DNA of 64,000 nt from Pseudomaricurvus alkylphenolicus. GTDB lineage: Bacteria > Pseudomonadota > Gammaproteobacteria > Pseudomonadales > Cellvibrionaceae. The translations under genes and the position numbers were made by a program. Position 1 is the stretch's first letter. The number at the start of each line of letters is the position of its first letter. Location: assembly GCF_011683955.1 (NCBI RefSeq), contig NZ_JAAQPI010000002.1:138157-202156 (forward strand), given 5' to 3'. Below are positions 19,012 to 27,346 of the stretch, piece after piece. The notes under the pieces were generated by a model. It did not search any database. It worked only from the letters and a program-made list of their open reading frames with translations, and was not told the DNA's origin.

Positions 19012-19200
19012 TCAGTTGTACCCTAACTCCACCGAATACTCGATAGCGTCCTTCTCCAGTGGATAACGCATAGCTGAAAAATCCTCTTTGCTCGCCTTTT
19101 CCGGTTCGGATTCCCGTTTTGGCGCCTGCTTCTTGGGGGCGGCGATCAACTGAGGATTAAATTTGAGGGCAGGTTGCACCCCTTGCAGTTCTGGTGTCAT
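19012..19200 (-). CDS. Small conserved-looking hypothetical protein downstream of ggt
   Basis: A 62-codon ORF starting 27 bp after the second ggt stop on the same strand, with a good ribosome-binding site (GGGAGAG about 6 bases before ATG) and a terminator after it. The product is soluble, with no Cys, a Pro/Lys/Glu-rich middle (APKKQAPKRESEPEKASKED) and an acidic, aromatic tail ending VELGYN. No signal peptide or membrane segment is present. I do not recognise it. Position and ribosome-binding site argue that it is a real gene, perhaps a regulator or partner of GGT expression, but nothing in the sequence gives a function. Confidence 0.55.
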   Translation of the reverse strand: MTPELQGVQPALKFNPQLIAAPKKQAPKRESEPEKASKEDFSAMRYPLEKDAIEYSVELGYN

Positions 19201-19226
19201 GACTTCTCTCCCGATTACGATGAATC

Positions 19227-21011
19227 TTACTTTATATGATCAATACCAGTGGCTTTGGCGCCAGGGCGACGTGGGTCAGCGGCGCCAAAAAACTGCTGCC
19301 CGTCAAACAGTATGGACTGCACACTGCCCATACTCGCCCCGCGCTTAATCTGATAACCCCTCTGCTGCAGCAACCGTTCAGTATCACGGCTGACGCCCGG
19401 CTCCAATTCCAACCCCTCTTCACGCCAGCCATGATAAATCCGAGGCGCATGAGTCGCTTCTGCAACACTCATTTTGTGATCGACCACATTCGATACCATC
19501 TGCACCATAGTGGTAATGATGCGTCGACCACCCGGTGTACCGGAAACCAGGTAAGGGCGGCCCTGATCAAACACCATTAACGGCGTTTGCGTGCTCTTGG
19601 GACGTTTGCCGCCCTGTAGTGAATTCGCCAGACTCGAAGAGAAAACCGAGGCGCCCTTGATGCCATAACGCAAGGCAAAATTATTAATCTGGTTATTCAT
19701 CAGAATACCCGTACCCGCTATCGTCACACCGGACCCAAACGAGGCACTCAACGTATAAGTATTGGCCACCGCATTGCCATCCTCGTCCATCACAGAATAG
19801 TGAGTCGTATCCGGCCCCTCATCCAGTTCGGCCCCCAATTGCGGAGCGATCTCTTTTACCGGTGTCGCCCGCTTCAGGACGATCCCGGCAACCAAGGTTT
19901 GATTCAAAGAATCGCTCAGCAATGTATTGACAGGTACCTTGGTAAAACGGGGATCACCCAGATAAACCGCGCGGTAGGCGTAGGCTCGTTTCATGGATTC
20001 CGATAACACCGTGATCGCATCGGCAGAGTTATGGCCATACTCAGCCACCGGAAACGCTTCCATCATCCGCAGCATCTGCAACAGGTGTACACCACCGGCA
20101 GGCGGTGGCATGGTGACGACTTCATAGCCCCGATACCCGGTGCGAAGAGGCTCGCGAACCACCGCCTCATAGGCCCGCAAATCCGCCAGCGTCATCAGCC
20201 CGCCGTTGGCCTTCATATCATCAACAATAGCCGCTGCGACCTTGCCGCGATAAAAGCCCTCTTTTCCCTTGCGGGCGATATGTTTAAGCGTTTGGGCCAA
20301 ATCCGGCTGGCGCCAGCGATCACCGGGTTTTAACGCCTCCCCCCCTTTGGCAAAATAATTGCGAGCCGACTCTGCATTGGCCTGCAGCACCTCCCGCTTG
20401 GCCTGAATCGCCCAGGCCAGGTCGCGGGAAACCGTGATACCTTTACTCGCCTGCTCTATGGCCGGTGCAATCAGCTTCTTCCAGGGTAAACGCCCCCAGC
20501 GGCGGTGTGCCTCAAACAGACCCGCAACCGTACCCGGCACCGTAGAGGCGGTATGACCAAGCTTGGACAGGCTGCGATCCACCTTGCCGTCGGCGCTCAG
20601 AAACAGCGCGGCAGTCGCCTTCGAAGGTGCCTCGCCGCGATAATCGATCGCCACTGTTTTATTCTCTTCTGCGATGTGAACCAGCATAAAGCCACCACCG
20701 CCCAGGTTACCCGCCCTCGGCAACGTAACGGCCAGAGAAAACCCCACGGCAACAGCAGCATCAATCGCATTGCCCCCCTGAGCGAGGATCTGGGCTCCAA
20801 TATCAGAGGATAATTCGTTTTGGCTCACCACCATGCCTTTGTCCGCGACCACCGGGTGATGCAATTGATCGTATCGCAGAATGTAGCTGTTCTTTGTCGG
20901 TGCGGCAGCCTGTACGGAAAGACTCAGAGCCGTAAACAGGCTCAGTAAAAGAGCAAGCAAGGAAGCATCTTTGGAGTAGTCCCGTATTATTTTTTTGCCA
21001 TCAGTACGCAT
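19227..21011 (-). CDS. Gamma-glutamyltransferase-like enzyme (second copy, altered substrate motif)
   Basis: 594 residues, with an N-terminal basic segment and hydrophobic signal (SLLALLLSLFTALSLSVQA). The autoprocessing motif DTTHYSVMD is intact, with catalytic Thr at about 402, and NNQINNF and GTPGG are kept. Two signatures differ from classical GGT: the serine pair of PLSSM is replaced by PKSTQ (about 471-475), and PPPSSGG is shortened to PPPAGG; REMAP has become RGEAP. In E. coli GGT the serine pair contacts the gamma-glutamyl group and oxyanion, so this copy probably has a different substrate or a stronger hydrolase character. It is co-directional with the 62-codon gene and divergent from the response regulator. 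Candidate minus-strand promoter: TTGTTA, 17 bp, ATATAG near 21140-21172. Confidence 0.88.
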   Translation of the reverse strand: MRTDGKKIIRDYSKDASLLALLLSLFTALSLSVQAAAPTKNSYILRYDQLHHPVVADKGMVVSQNELSSDIGAQILAQGGNAIDAAVAVGFSLAVTLPRAGNLGGGGFMLVHIAEENKTVAIDYRGEAPSKATAALFLSADGKVDRSLSKLGHTASTVPGTVAGLFEAHRRWGRLPWKKLIAPAIEQASKGITVSRDLAWAIQAKREVLQANAESARNYFAKGGEALKPGDRWRQPDLAQTLKHIARKGKEGFYRGKVAAAIVDDMKANGGLMTLADLRAYEAVVREPLRTGYRGYEVVTMPPPAGGVHLLQMLRMMEAFPVAEYGHNSADAITVLSESMKRAYAYRAVYLGDPRFTKVPVNTLLSDSLNQTLVAGIVLKRATPVKEIAPQLGAELDEGPDTTHYSVMDEDGNAVANTYTLSASFGSGVTIAGTGILMNNQINNFALRYGIKGASVFSSSLANSLQGGKRPKSTQTPLMVFDQGRPYLVSGTPGGRRIITTMVQMVSNVVDHKMSVAEATHAPRIYHGWREEGLELEPGVSRDTERLLQQRGYQIKRGASMGSVQSILFDGQQFFGAADPRRPGAKATGIDHIK

Positions 21012-21225
21012 TAAGTGACCCTTTGTTTGCCCTCAAGATTCCGTCCCAAGGCTCATTTGTGCCAATCGACTCTTCACTGACCTGAAGCTCTGGCCGTTAC
21101 AGATCGGCTTGTGAAGCCCACCGACGTCCTTTACACTTTCTATATGAAAGACGACATCACTATAACAAGCGTTGTCCAACCGGCTATTACAGGGTGCTCG
21201 CTGTTTGTAATTTTTGGCTGCAAAC

Positions 21226-21244
21226 TGTTAACAGGCTGTAAACC
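21226..21244 (+). promoter_or_regulatory. Weaker GTTAA direct-repeat box before the response regulator gene
   Basis: GTTAA at 21227-21231 and GTAAA at 21238-21242 keep the 11-bp period seen in the other boxes. The site is about 40 bp before the regulator start and could mediate autoregulation. Just after it, ACTAGCAAA is repeated at 21247-21255 and 21259-21267 (period 12). Confidence 0.4.
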
Positions 21245-21281
21245 GCACTAGCAAACGTACTAGCAAAGAGTCTTCTCGCCT

Positions 21282-22016
21282 ATGGCTGACAAACAAACCC
21301 CCAGCGTTTTAATCGTAGAAGATGAGGTGGCCAGTCTCAACCTGCTCGCCAGCTATTTCGAGGCCGAGAATTACCAGGTTTACAAGGCTGAAAACAGCGA
21401 CACCGCCGAACAGGTCTTAAAGCAGAAGTCCGTAGATGTGGTGTTGCTGGACATCAATATTCCCGGCAAGGACGGCCTTTCTCTGACCCGGGAAATTCGC
21501 AACAAGTCCGATATCGGCATTATTCTCGTCACCCAGAAAAAAGACGATATTGACCGAATTGTCGGACTGGAACTGGGGGCTGATGACTATGTCACCAAAC
21601 CCTATAACCCCCGAGAACTGTTTGTGCGGGTCAAAAACCTGGTGCACCGGGTAAAAACCAGCGCCATTGCCGGTACAGGCACCGGCTCAGGCGGCAAGGA
21701 AGTGCAATTTGAAGGCTGGACGCTGAACCTGGGCCGCCGCTTGCTGACATCGGATGACGGCGAGAAAATTCAGCTGACCGAAGGTGAATTCAAATTGCTC
21801 TCCGCACTGATTAACAACGCCGGTACCGTGCTCAGCCGCGATCAGATTATGAACCGTATGGAACGCCGAGACTGGTTCCCGACCGACCGCACCATTGACG
21901 TATTGATTGCCCGTATACGAAAAAAGCTGGGCGATGACAGGGATTCTCCCCGATATATCAATACTGCCCACGGCACCGGTTATGTATTTGTGGCGGAAAT
22001 CACCCGCAACGGCTGA
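21282..22016 (+). CDS. OmpR-family response regulator, ArcA/TorR-like
   Basis: 244 residues. The receiver domain (4-120) has the acidic pair E13/D14 in LIVEDE, phospho-acceptor Asp at about 57 in LLDINIPGKDGL, and the KP lysine in DDYVTKPYNPRELFVRVKNL. The C-terminal winged helix (about 140-240) ends in HGTGYVF. The closest known proteins by eye are TorR and ArcA. Such regulators bind direct repeats with an 11-bp period, which is what precedes several genes here (10862, 18888, 21226, 27210 and 27247). No kinase gene is adjacent; the Hpt-bearing hybrid kinase at 10954-13284 is the likely partner. Role inferred: control of gamma-glutamyl and glutamate utilisation. Confidence 0.9.
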   Translation: MADKQTPSVLIVEDEVASLNLLASYFEAENYQVYKAENSDTAEQVLKQKSVDVVLLDINIPGKDGLSLTREIRNKSDIGIILVTQKKDDIDRIVGLELGADDYVTKPYNPRELFVRVKNLVHRVKTSAIAGTGTGSGGKEVQFEGWTLNLGRRLLTSDDGEKIQLTEGEFKLLSALINNAGTVLSRDQIMNRMERRDWFPTDRTIDVLIARIRKKLGDDRDSPRYINTAHGTGYVFVAEITRNG

Positions 22017-22051
22017 TGACAACCCGCGAAAACAACCCGAAAGCGAAGCCG

Positions 22052-25000
22052 CTAGGCGGCTTCCGATTGCAGTCGCAGGGCCAGCTCTGCGAAGCGCTGA
22101 CAGGCGACACTCAATAACGCAAAATCCAAGCTGGCCGCGTTACCGATATCCTCCAGCATCTCTTGCCAGTCCCCGGTCATCGATTCCACCCGTTGCAACA
22201 ATGGCGACTTTCGTGCCTCAGACGCTTTTGCCGGCCGCTCGATCACGACGTTCAGCAGCTGTCTGAAATTCGATTCCAGTTGATGCACAAACGTATCTCT
22301 TGCCATTGCCTGCCAGTGATTGGCGATCTCCATACTGATCAACCGCTCCAGCAGCTCTGGTATTCCCAGTGATCGCCCCAGCGTTAAGGCCAGCTGCAGT
22401 CGGATTTGATCCTGGTGGTCCCGCGTCCAGTAAGCCAAACCTAAAACCATAGGCACAGGAATCGAGTGAGACAGGACCGATACCAGCTCGGCGGGGCATC
22501 CGCTGTCTTGTAGCCGTTGAAGCTCCTGCTCGGCCGGTTCGATAAAGGCTTCGAGTCTGCCGATCGCCTCAACAAATCCACCGTCCTCGGGATTGACCAT
22601 GGGGTTAGCCAATATCCATTGCGTTGCCTGCATTTGCCGTTGCGATAAAGCTTCCAGCAAATTGAGTCGGTTGGCTTCGCTGATGCCATTGTCCAATCGC
22701 TCTGTCTTCGCCCACACCTGCCTGAAACCCAATAACCGTTCGGCGTCACGGTAGGCTTGTACCTTGCGGCCCAGTGGGACCGGGCTGGTTTGCTCCAGAC
22801 GTTCAAACAAGGTGGCCCCCATGCAATTGACAATGTCGTTCACCAATTGATTAACGATAATCTCCCGACGTAACTGATGTTGGTGTACTGCACCGGGGAA
22901 AGATTCGACGAGGCTTTGAGGAAAAGCGGATTCCAGTATCGGAAACAGAGACTCCTGATCGACAAAATCCGCGCTGATCAATTGACGCTTGAGATCCACT
23001 TTGGCAAGGGAAATCAAGGTGGAGAGCTCCGGGCGGGTGAGCGGCTCTCCATTATTGAATCGGTCTCTGAGTGCATTGTCAGTACCGATATGTTCGATGA
23101 CTCGATTAAGCACGCCTTTTTGTTCAAGACTTTCAATCAGCGTTAAGAAATCCTCACTGTTGCGCTCGCAACGCGCCCGCTCCAGACTGATCGCCTGTGC
23201 CTGCTGATGGTTATTTCTCAATACCAGTTCACTCACGGAATCGGTCATATCCACCAGCATTTGATTTCGCTGCTTAAGCGTAAGATCTCCCGAATCGACC
23301 AGTCCGTCCAACACAATTTTGATATTCACTTCGTGATCGGAACAATCCACCCCTGCGGCGTTGTCGATAAAGTCGGTATTACAGAAGCCACCCTGGCGAT
23401 TGAATTCGATGCGCCCAAGCTGGGTAAGCCCCAAATTACCCCCCTCCCCGAACACCCGACAGCGCAATTGATCACCGTTGACTCGCACGGCATCATTGGC
23501 TTTATCACCCGCGCTCTCATGGTTTTGGTAACTGGCTTTTACGTATGTGCCCACACCGCCGTTCCAAATCAAATCCACAGGAGCCATTAGCAATTGATGA
23601 ATCAACTCGTGGGGACTCAGACGAACGCCACTGATGCCAAGCTGCTCACGCATCTCCGCAGTGATCGCAATGGATTTGCTTTGCCGGGAAAATACCCCGC
23701 CCCCCTTCGAGATCAACTGTGTGTCGTAGTCGGACCAGGTGGAATGGGGCAATTCAAACATCCGCCGACGCTCCGCAAAACTGCGGGCTGGGTCCGGTGA
23801 GGGATCAATAAATATGTGCTGGTGATTGAAGGCGGCCTGGAGCCGGATACACGGTGACAGCAGCATGCCGTTACCAAAGACGTCACCGGACATATCGCCG
23901 ATACCAACCACCGTGAAGGGCTGTTGCTGAATATCCTGCCCCAGTTCCAGAAAGTGCCTGCGCACAGCCACCCAGGCGCCGCGAGCGGTAATCCCCATGC
24001 CTTTGTGATCGTACCCCCAACGGCCGCCGGAAGCGAAGGCGTCGCCGAGCCAAAATCCCCGGGCAACCGCAATGTCGTTGGCGATATCAGAGAAGCTGGC
24101 CGTGCCCTTGTCCGCCGCTACCACCAGGTAGGGATCATCTCCATCCCGGCGAACAACATCCGTGGGAGGTACCACCTCGCCGCCCTCATAGTTGTCGGTC
24201 ACATCCAACAAACCCGATATAAACAGTTTGTAGCAGTCGACCCCTTCTGCCTGAATGCTGTGTCTATCCTGCAGAGCAGCCTGCCGTCGTGTTACAAAGA
24301 CACCCTTGGCACCCGTGGGCACGATAACCGCATTTTTCACCTGTTGGGCTTTGAGCAAGCCGAGTAACTCCGTGCGATAGTCCTGGGATCGATCAGACCA
24401 GCGCAACCCTCCTCGGGCCACCTTGCCGCCGCGCATATGAACCCCTTCCACCCGGGGGGAATGCACAAAGATTTCAAACTGCGGCTTGGGTTCGGGGATA
24501 TCATCCAACTCTGAGGGACAGAGTTTCAGCGACAGATAGCCTTTTGCCTCCCCCTGTTGGTCCCGTTGGAAGAAGTTGGTGCGAACCGTTGCATCGATCA
24601 GTGCCAGGTAACGGAGAATCACGCGATCCTGGTCGAGACTGGTGACCGCCTCGACGGCCTGCAGTATGTTCTCGCGGATACGCAGGGCTCGCTCCGGCTC
24701 GTGCACCCCGGTCTTGTTAACCCTGGGGTCCAATCGTGCCTTGAACAACGCCACCAGGTGCCGCGTAATGTCGGGGTGGCGAACGAGAGTATCCGCAATA
24801 TAGTTGATACCAAACGGCATCAGCAGCTGCTTCATGTAGCGGGCATACGCGCGCAGCAGCGTGACCTCCCGCCAACTCAGTCTCGCCCCCAGTACCAGGC
24901 GGTTGAAACCGTCGTTATCGGCGGAGCCACTGACAATCGCATTAAACGCCTCCTGAAACGGTTGCCGTACGGAGGGAATGTCCACCTCCGCCCCATTGTT

Positions 25001-26899
25001 AATCAACAGGCTGAAATCGTGTAGCCACGCCTTTTGTTCAGCGCCTATGCAGTAGGGGTGTTCTCCCATCACCCGCAGGCCCAGATTTTCCAGAATGGGA
25101 ACCACCGCTGACAGCTCCAGCGCTTCGCCGAGGCTGAACACTTTGAATCGAAGCTGCCCCTCCTGCGCACCCGGTGGGCGATAGACTTGCATCTGTAAGG
25201 GACAGTCGTCGCTAAGGCTTTGCAGAAGATTCAGATCCGCCACCGCCACCCGCGGCGGAAAGTGATCGCGGTAGCTGGCTGAAAAGCCTTCGGCGTAGCG
25301 GCGAAACAGACGACTGCCCTGCTCTTCCCCTTTCGATTCCCTCAGTAAATCCTGAAGCACATCAGACCAGCGTCGCGTGAGTTCGGTCAGACTCTGCTCC
25401 AGTTTGCGGGTATCAATCGTCGGGCGCACCCCACCAGACAGCGGAAAGATAAACTGCAAACGGGTAAAGTTAGAGTCTGAAAAATAGGCATTAAAATCAG
25501 ACTCTTGCAGATCCAGATCTCGTTGTAGAAAGCGCTGTATAGTTTGTCGCAGATCCGTCGAATACAGATCGCGGGGGGTGTAAACCAGACAGCTCAGGTA
25601 TTTTCCAAACGGATCGAACCGATGCAGAAAACGCACCTGCCGGCGCTCGTTTAAACGGGACACCAGGTTCAATGCCTGAAACAGCTCCACCACCGATGCC
25701 TGGAACAGTTCGGAGCGCGGAAAGGTGTTGGCCAGCTGGCGAAAGCGTCGGTGTTCGTAGCTGTCCTGCAGTGCCCCGCGATGCTGAATCACCGCCTGAA
25801 TCTTTTGACGAATCACCGGAATGACTTCGGGATCGGAGTGATTCACACTGGAGTGGTAGAGGCCGAGGAATCGACTCTCGCCCACCACAACACCCTGAGC
25901 GTCAAAACGCTTGGCCACCACGTAATGAGAAAACCGATCCTCCTTGACACCGGCCCGACGACCGGATTTGGCGAAGGCCAGCGGAGCCTCACTGCCATAG
26001 AATTGCGTGACCCCATCATTCCAATGGTGTTCACGGTAAGGCGCCTGTTGGTTGACCTTGCGCAATAACCCCAAACGTTGCTCTGCCTGTTCCTGCAGGC
26101 TGGCATTGCCGTCATCGCGGACCAGTCGATAATCGCAACTGCCCAGCAGGATAAAATTGCCCGCGGCCAGCCACTGCAGCAAAGCCGCGCTTTCTTCCAG
26201 TGCCTTGCACAAACCATCTTGTTTGTCATTATCCCCGCTATGCTCGATGGCCAGCATTTGGTATTCGGCGGCCACCTCGGCCAGGCGGGCAAAACCCTGA
26301 TGACGATCTTCAGCAACCAACTGAACCCGCTCCAGCACCGCTTTCAGAGCAGCGTTGAGCGAACGCAGCTCTTCGGTATCCGACAAGCGATCGATCTCGA
26401 AGTAAATCAGGGCTTCTACCTCTGTACCATCGCTACACCCCAGCTGGTCAAATCGCCACTGCTGCAGGCGCCCCCGCTTGCGATGGGTGCGGATTAACGT
26501 ACTGCGGGCCGTATGAATGGTGATGCCGCGTCGTTCAAACTCCAGACTCAAGGATTCCACCAAAAAGGGCGTATCCGCCTGTAACACCGTCACCACGGTA
26601 TGGGGGCTAAGCCAGCCGTCGCCGTCAAGCTCGGGGTTATACAGTTTGAGCTTGACGTCATCGGGCCCGTAGCGCTGGATCCAGTTCCACCAGCTGAACG
26701 CCAGCCCACAGATGTCTTCAATTTTTCGCGATTGCAGATCTTCCCAGGCAAAGCTGTTGATGTAGGCCCGGAAAAACTCGGAGAAATCCGGGTCGCCCGA
26801 GTACTTAGTCGCAATCAGCGCCTGCCCGGCCCGTACCAGCTCAGTGAATTGGTGCGGATCTTCACCGACACAGGCCAGGCTATCTTCGTACATGCCCAT
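22052..26899 (-). CDS. gdhB: NAD-dependent glutamate dehydrogenase, large 180-kDa type
   Basis: Oxidatively deaminates glutamate to 2-oxoglutarate and ammonium with NAD. About 1615 residues from ATG 26899, matching the roughly 1600-residue family of Streptomyces and Pseudomonas. The regulatory N-terminal half precedes the catalytic segment around residues 770-1250: RGGLRWSDRSQDYRTELLGL (the substrate Lys region), KNAVIVPTGAKGVFV, and VVGIGDMSGDVFGNGML, the nucleotide-binding loop. The frame extends upstream to 27007, but the 66-codon gene occupies that region and its stop overlaps this start in TGATG, so I prefer 26899 (a second Met follows at 26893). Translational coupling is likely. The divergent gltS supplies glutamate. 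Confidence 0.95.
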   Translation of the reverse strand: MGMYEDSLACVGEDPHQFTELVRAGQALIATKYSGDPDFSEFFRAYINSFAWEDLQSRKIEDICGLAFSWWNWIQRYGPDDVKLKLYNPELDGDGWLSPHTVVTVLQADTPFLVESLSLEFERRGITIHTARSTLIRTHRKRGRLQQWRFDQLGCSDGTEVEALIYFEIDRLSDTEELRSLNAALKAVLERVQLVAEDRHQGFARLAEVAAEYQMLAIEHSGDNDKQDGLCKALEESAALLQWLAAGNFILLGSCDYRLVRDDGNASLQEQAEQRLGLLRKVNQQAPYREHHWNDGVTQFYGSEAPLAFAKSGRRAGVKEDRFSHYVVAKRFDAQGVVVGESRFLGLYHSSVNHSDPEVIPVIRQKIQAVIQHRGALQDSYEHRRFRQLANTFPRSELFQASVVELFQALNLVSRLNERRQVRFLHRFDPFGKYLSCLVYTPRDLYSTDLRQTIQRFLQRDLDLQESDFNAYFSDSNFTRLQFIFPLSGGVRPTIDTRKLEQSLTELTRRWSDVLQDLLRESKGEEQGSRLFRRYAEGFSASYRDHFPPRVAVADLNLLQSLSDDCPLQMQVYRPPGAQEGQLRFKVFSLGEALELSAVVPILENLGLRVMGEHPYCIGAEQKAWLHDFSLLINNGAEVDIPSVRQPFQEAFNAIVSGSADNDGFNRLVLGARLSWREVTLLRAYARYMKQLLMPFGINYIADTLVRHPDITRHLVALFKARLDPRVNKTGVHEPERALRIRENILQAVEAVTSLDQDRVILRYLALIDATVRTNFFQRDQQGEAKGYLSLKLCPSELDDIPEPKPQFEIFVHSPRVEGVHMRGGKVARGGLRWSDRSQDYRTELLGLLKAQQVKNAVIVPTGAKGVFVTRRQAALQDRHSIQAEGVDCYKLFISGLLDVTDNYEGGEVVPPTDVVRRDGDDPYLVVAADKGTASFSDIANDIAVARGFWLGDAFASGGRWGYDHKGMGITARGAWVAVRRHFLELGQDIQQQPFTVVGIGDMSGDVFGNGMLLSPCIRLQAAFNHQHIFIDPSPDPARSFAERRRMFELPHSTWSDYDTQLISKGGGVFSRQSKSIAITAEMREQLGISGVRLSPHELIHQLLMAPVDLIWNGGVGTYVKASYQNHESAGDKANDAVRVNGDQLRCRVFGEGGNLGLTQLGRIEFNRQGGFCNTDFIDNAAGVDCSDHEVNIKIVLDGLVDSGDLTLKQRNQMLVDMTDSVSELVLRNNHQQAQAISLERARCERNSEDFLTLIESLEQKGVLNRVIEHIGTDNALRDRFNNGEPLTRPELSTLISLAKVDLKRQLISADFVDQESLFPILESAFPQSLVESFPGAVHQHQLRREIIVNQLVNDIVNCMGATLFERLEQTSPVPLGRKVQAYRDAERLLGFRQVWAKTERLDNGISEANRLNLLEALSQRQMQATQWILANPMVNPEDGGFVEAIGRLEAFIEPAEQELQRLQDSGCPAELVSVLSHSIPVPMVLGLAYWTRDHQDQIRLQLALTLGRSLGIPELLERLISMEIANHWQAMARDTFVHQLESNFRQLLNVVIERPAKASEARKSPLLQRVESMTGDWQEMLEDIGNAASLDFALLSVACQRFAELALRLQSEAA

Positions 26900-27099
26900 C
26901 AGGCAGCAGCCACCGGCTGACAACCTTCGATGCTCAAACCATCGGCGTTTTCCTGCTGAAAGCGTTGATAAGCGATCTGGCGTAGTCGCCCACCCGGTGA
27001 CTCGCAACCCTGCAGATCTACGTGAAACTCCATTTCGTAAACCCGTTGCTGGATATCCGCATCCAGGAACATCAGTGCAAAGCGGCCGCTGTAATTCAT
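26899..27099 (-). CDS. Small protein translationally coupled to NAD-glutamate dehydrogenase
   Basis: A 66-residue ORF with its own ribosome-binding site (GAGAGA before ATG 27099), whose TGA stop shares its last base with the dehydrogenase start (TGATG). The product has a beta-strand-like start (SGRFALMFLDADIQQRVYEMEFHVDLQG), two Cys and an Ala-rich tail, and no membrane segment or signal peptide. I do not recognise the family. Tight coupling to a 1615-residue allosteric enzyme suggests a small subunit or modulator, but that is inference. Confidence 0.6.
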   Translation of the reverse strand: MNYSGRFALMFLDADIQQRVYEMEFHVDLQGCESPGGRLRQIAYQRFQQENADGLSIEGCQPVAAA

Positions 27100-27209
27100 G
27101 TCTTGTCTCTCAAAAATCGGTTTATTGTCGGTGGTTGGTTGAAAGCATCAAACAGTAACACCGTGGCTTTAACCCGATTTTTGGCGGAGCTAACCAGTTG
27201 GCTCAAGAT

Positions 27210-27262
27210 GTTAACCTGATGTTAACGAAGCCGGCATCGGGACCCGATTAACGACCTGTTAA
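27210..27262. promoter_or_regulatory. Two GTTAA direct-repeat boxes between the dehydrogenase operon and gltS
   Basis: Box 1: GTTAA at 27210-27214 and 27221-27225. Box 2: ATTAA at 27247-27251 and GTTAA at 27258-27262. Both have 11-bp period. Box 2 ends three bases before TTGATT (27266-27271), a candidate -35 for gltS with a poor -10 (CCAATA region), so activation is plausible. Box 1 faces the dehydrogenase operon. Confidence 0.55.
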
Positions 27263-27346
27263 CACTTGATTACCTCACCCCACATCTCGCCAATACCTGA
27301 GCTACAGGCGTCTGCTAAGTTGGCGTTTTCTCTGCAGGGGAGCGCT

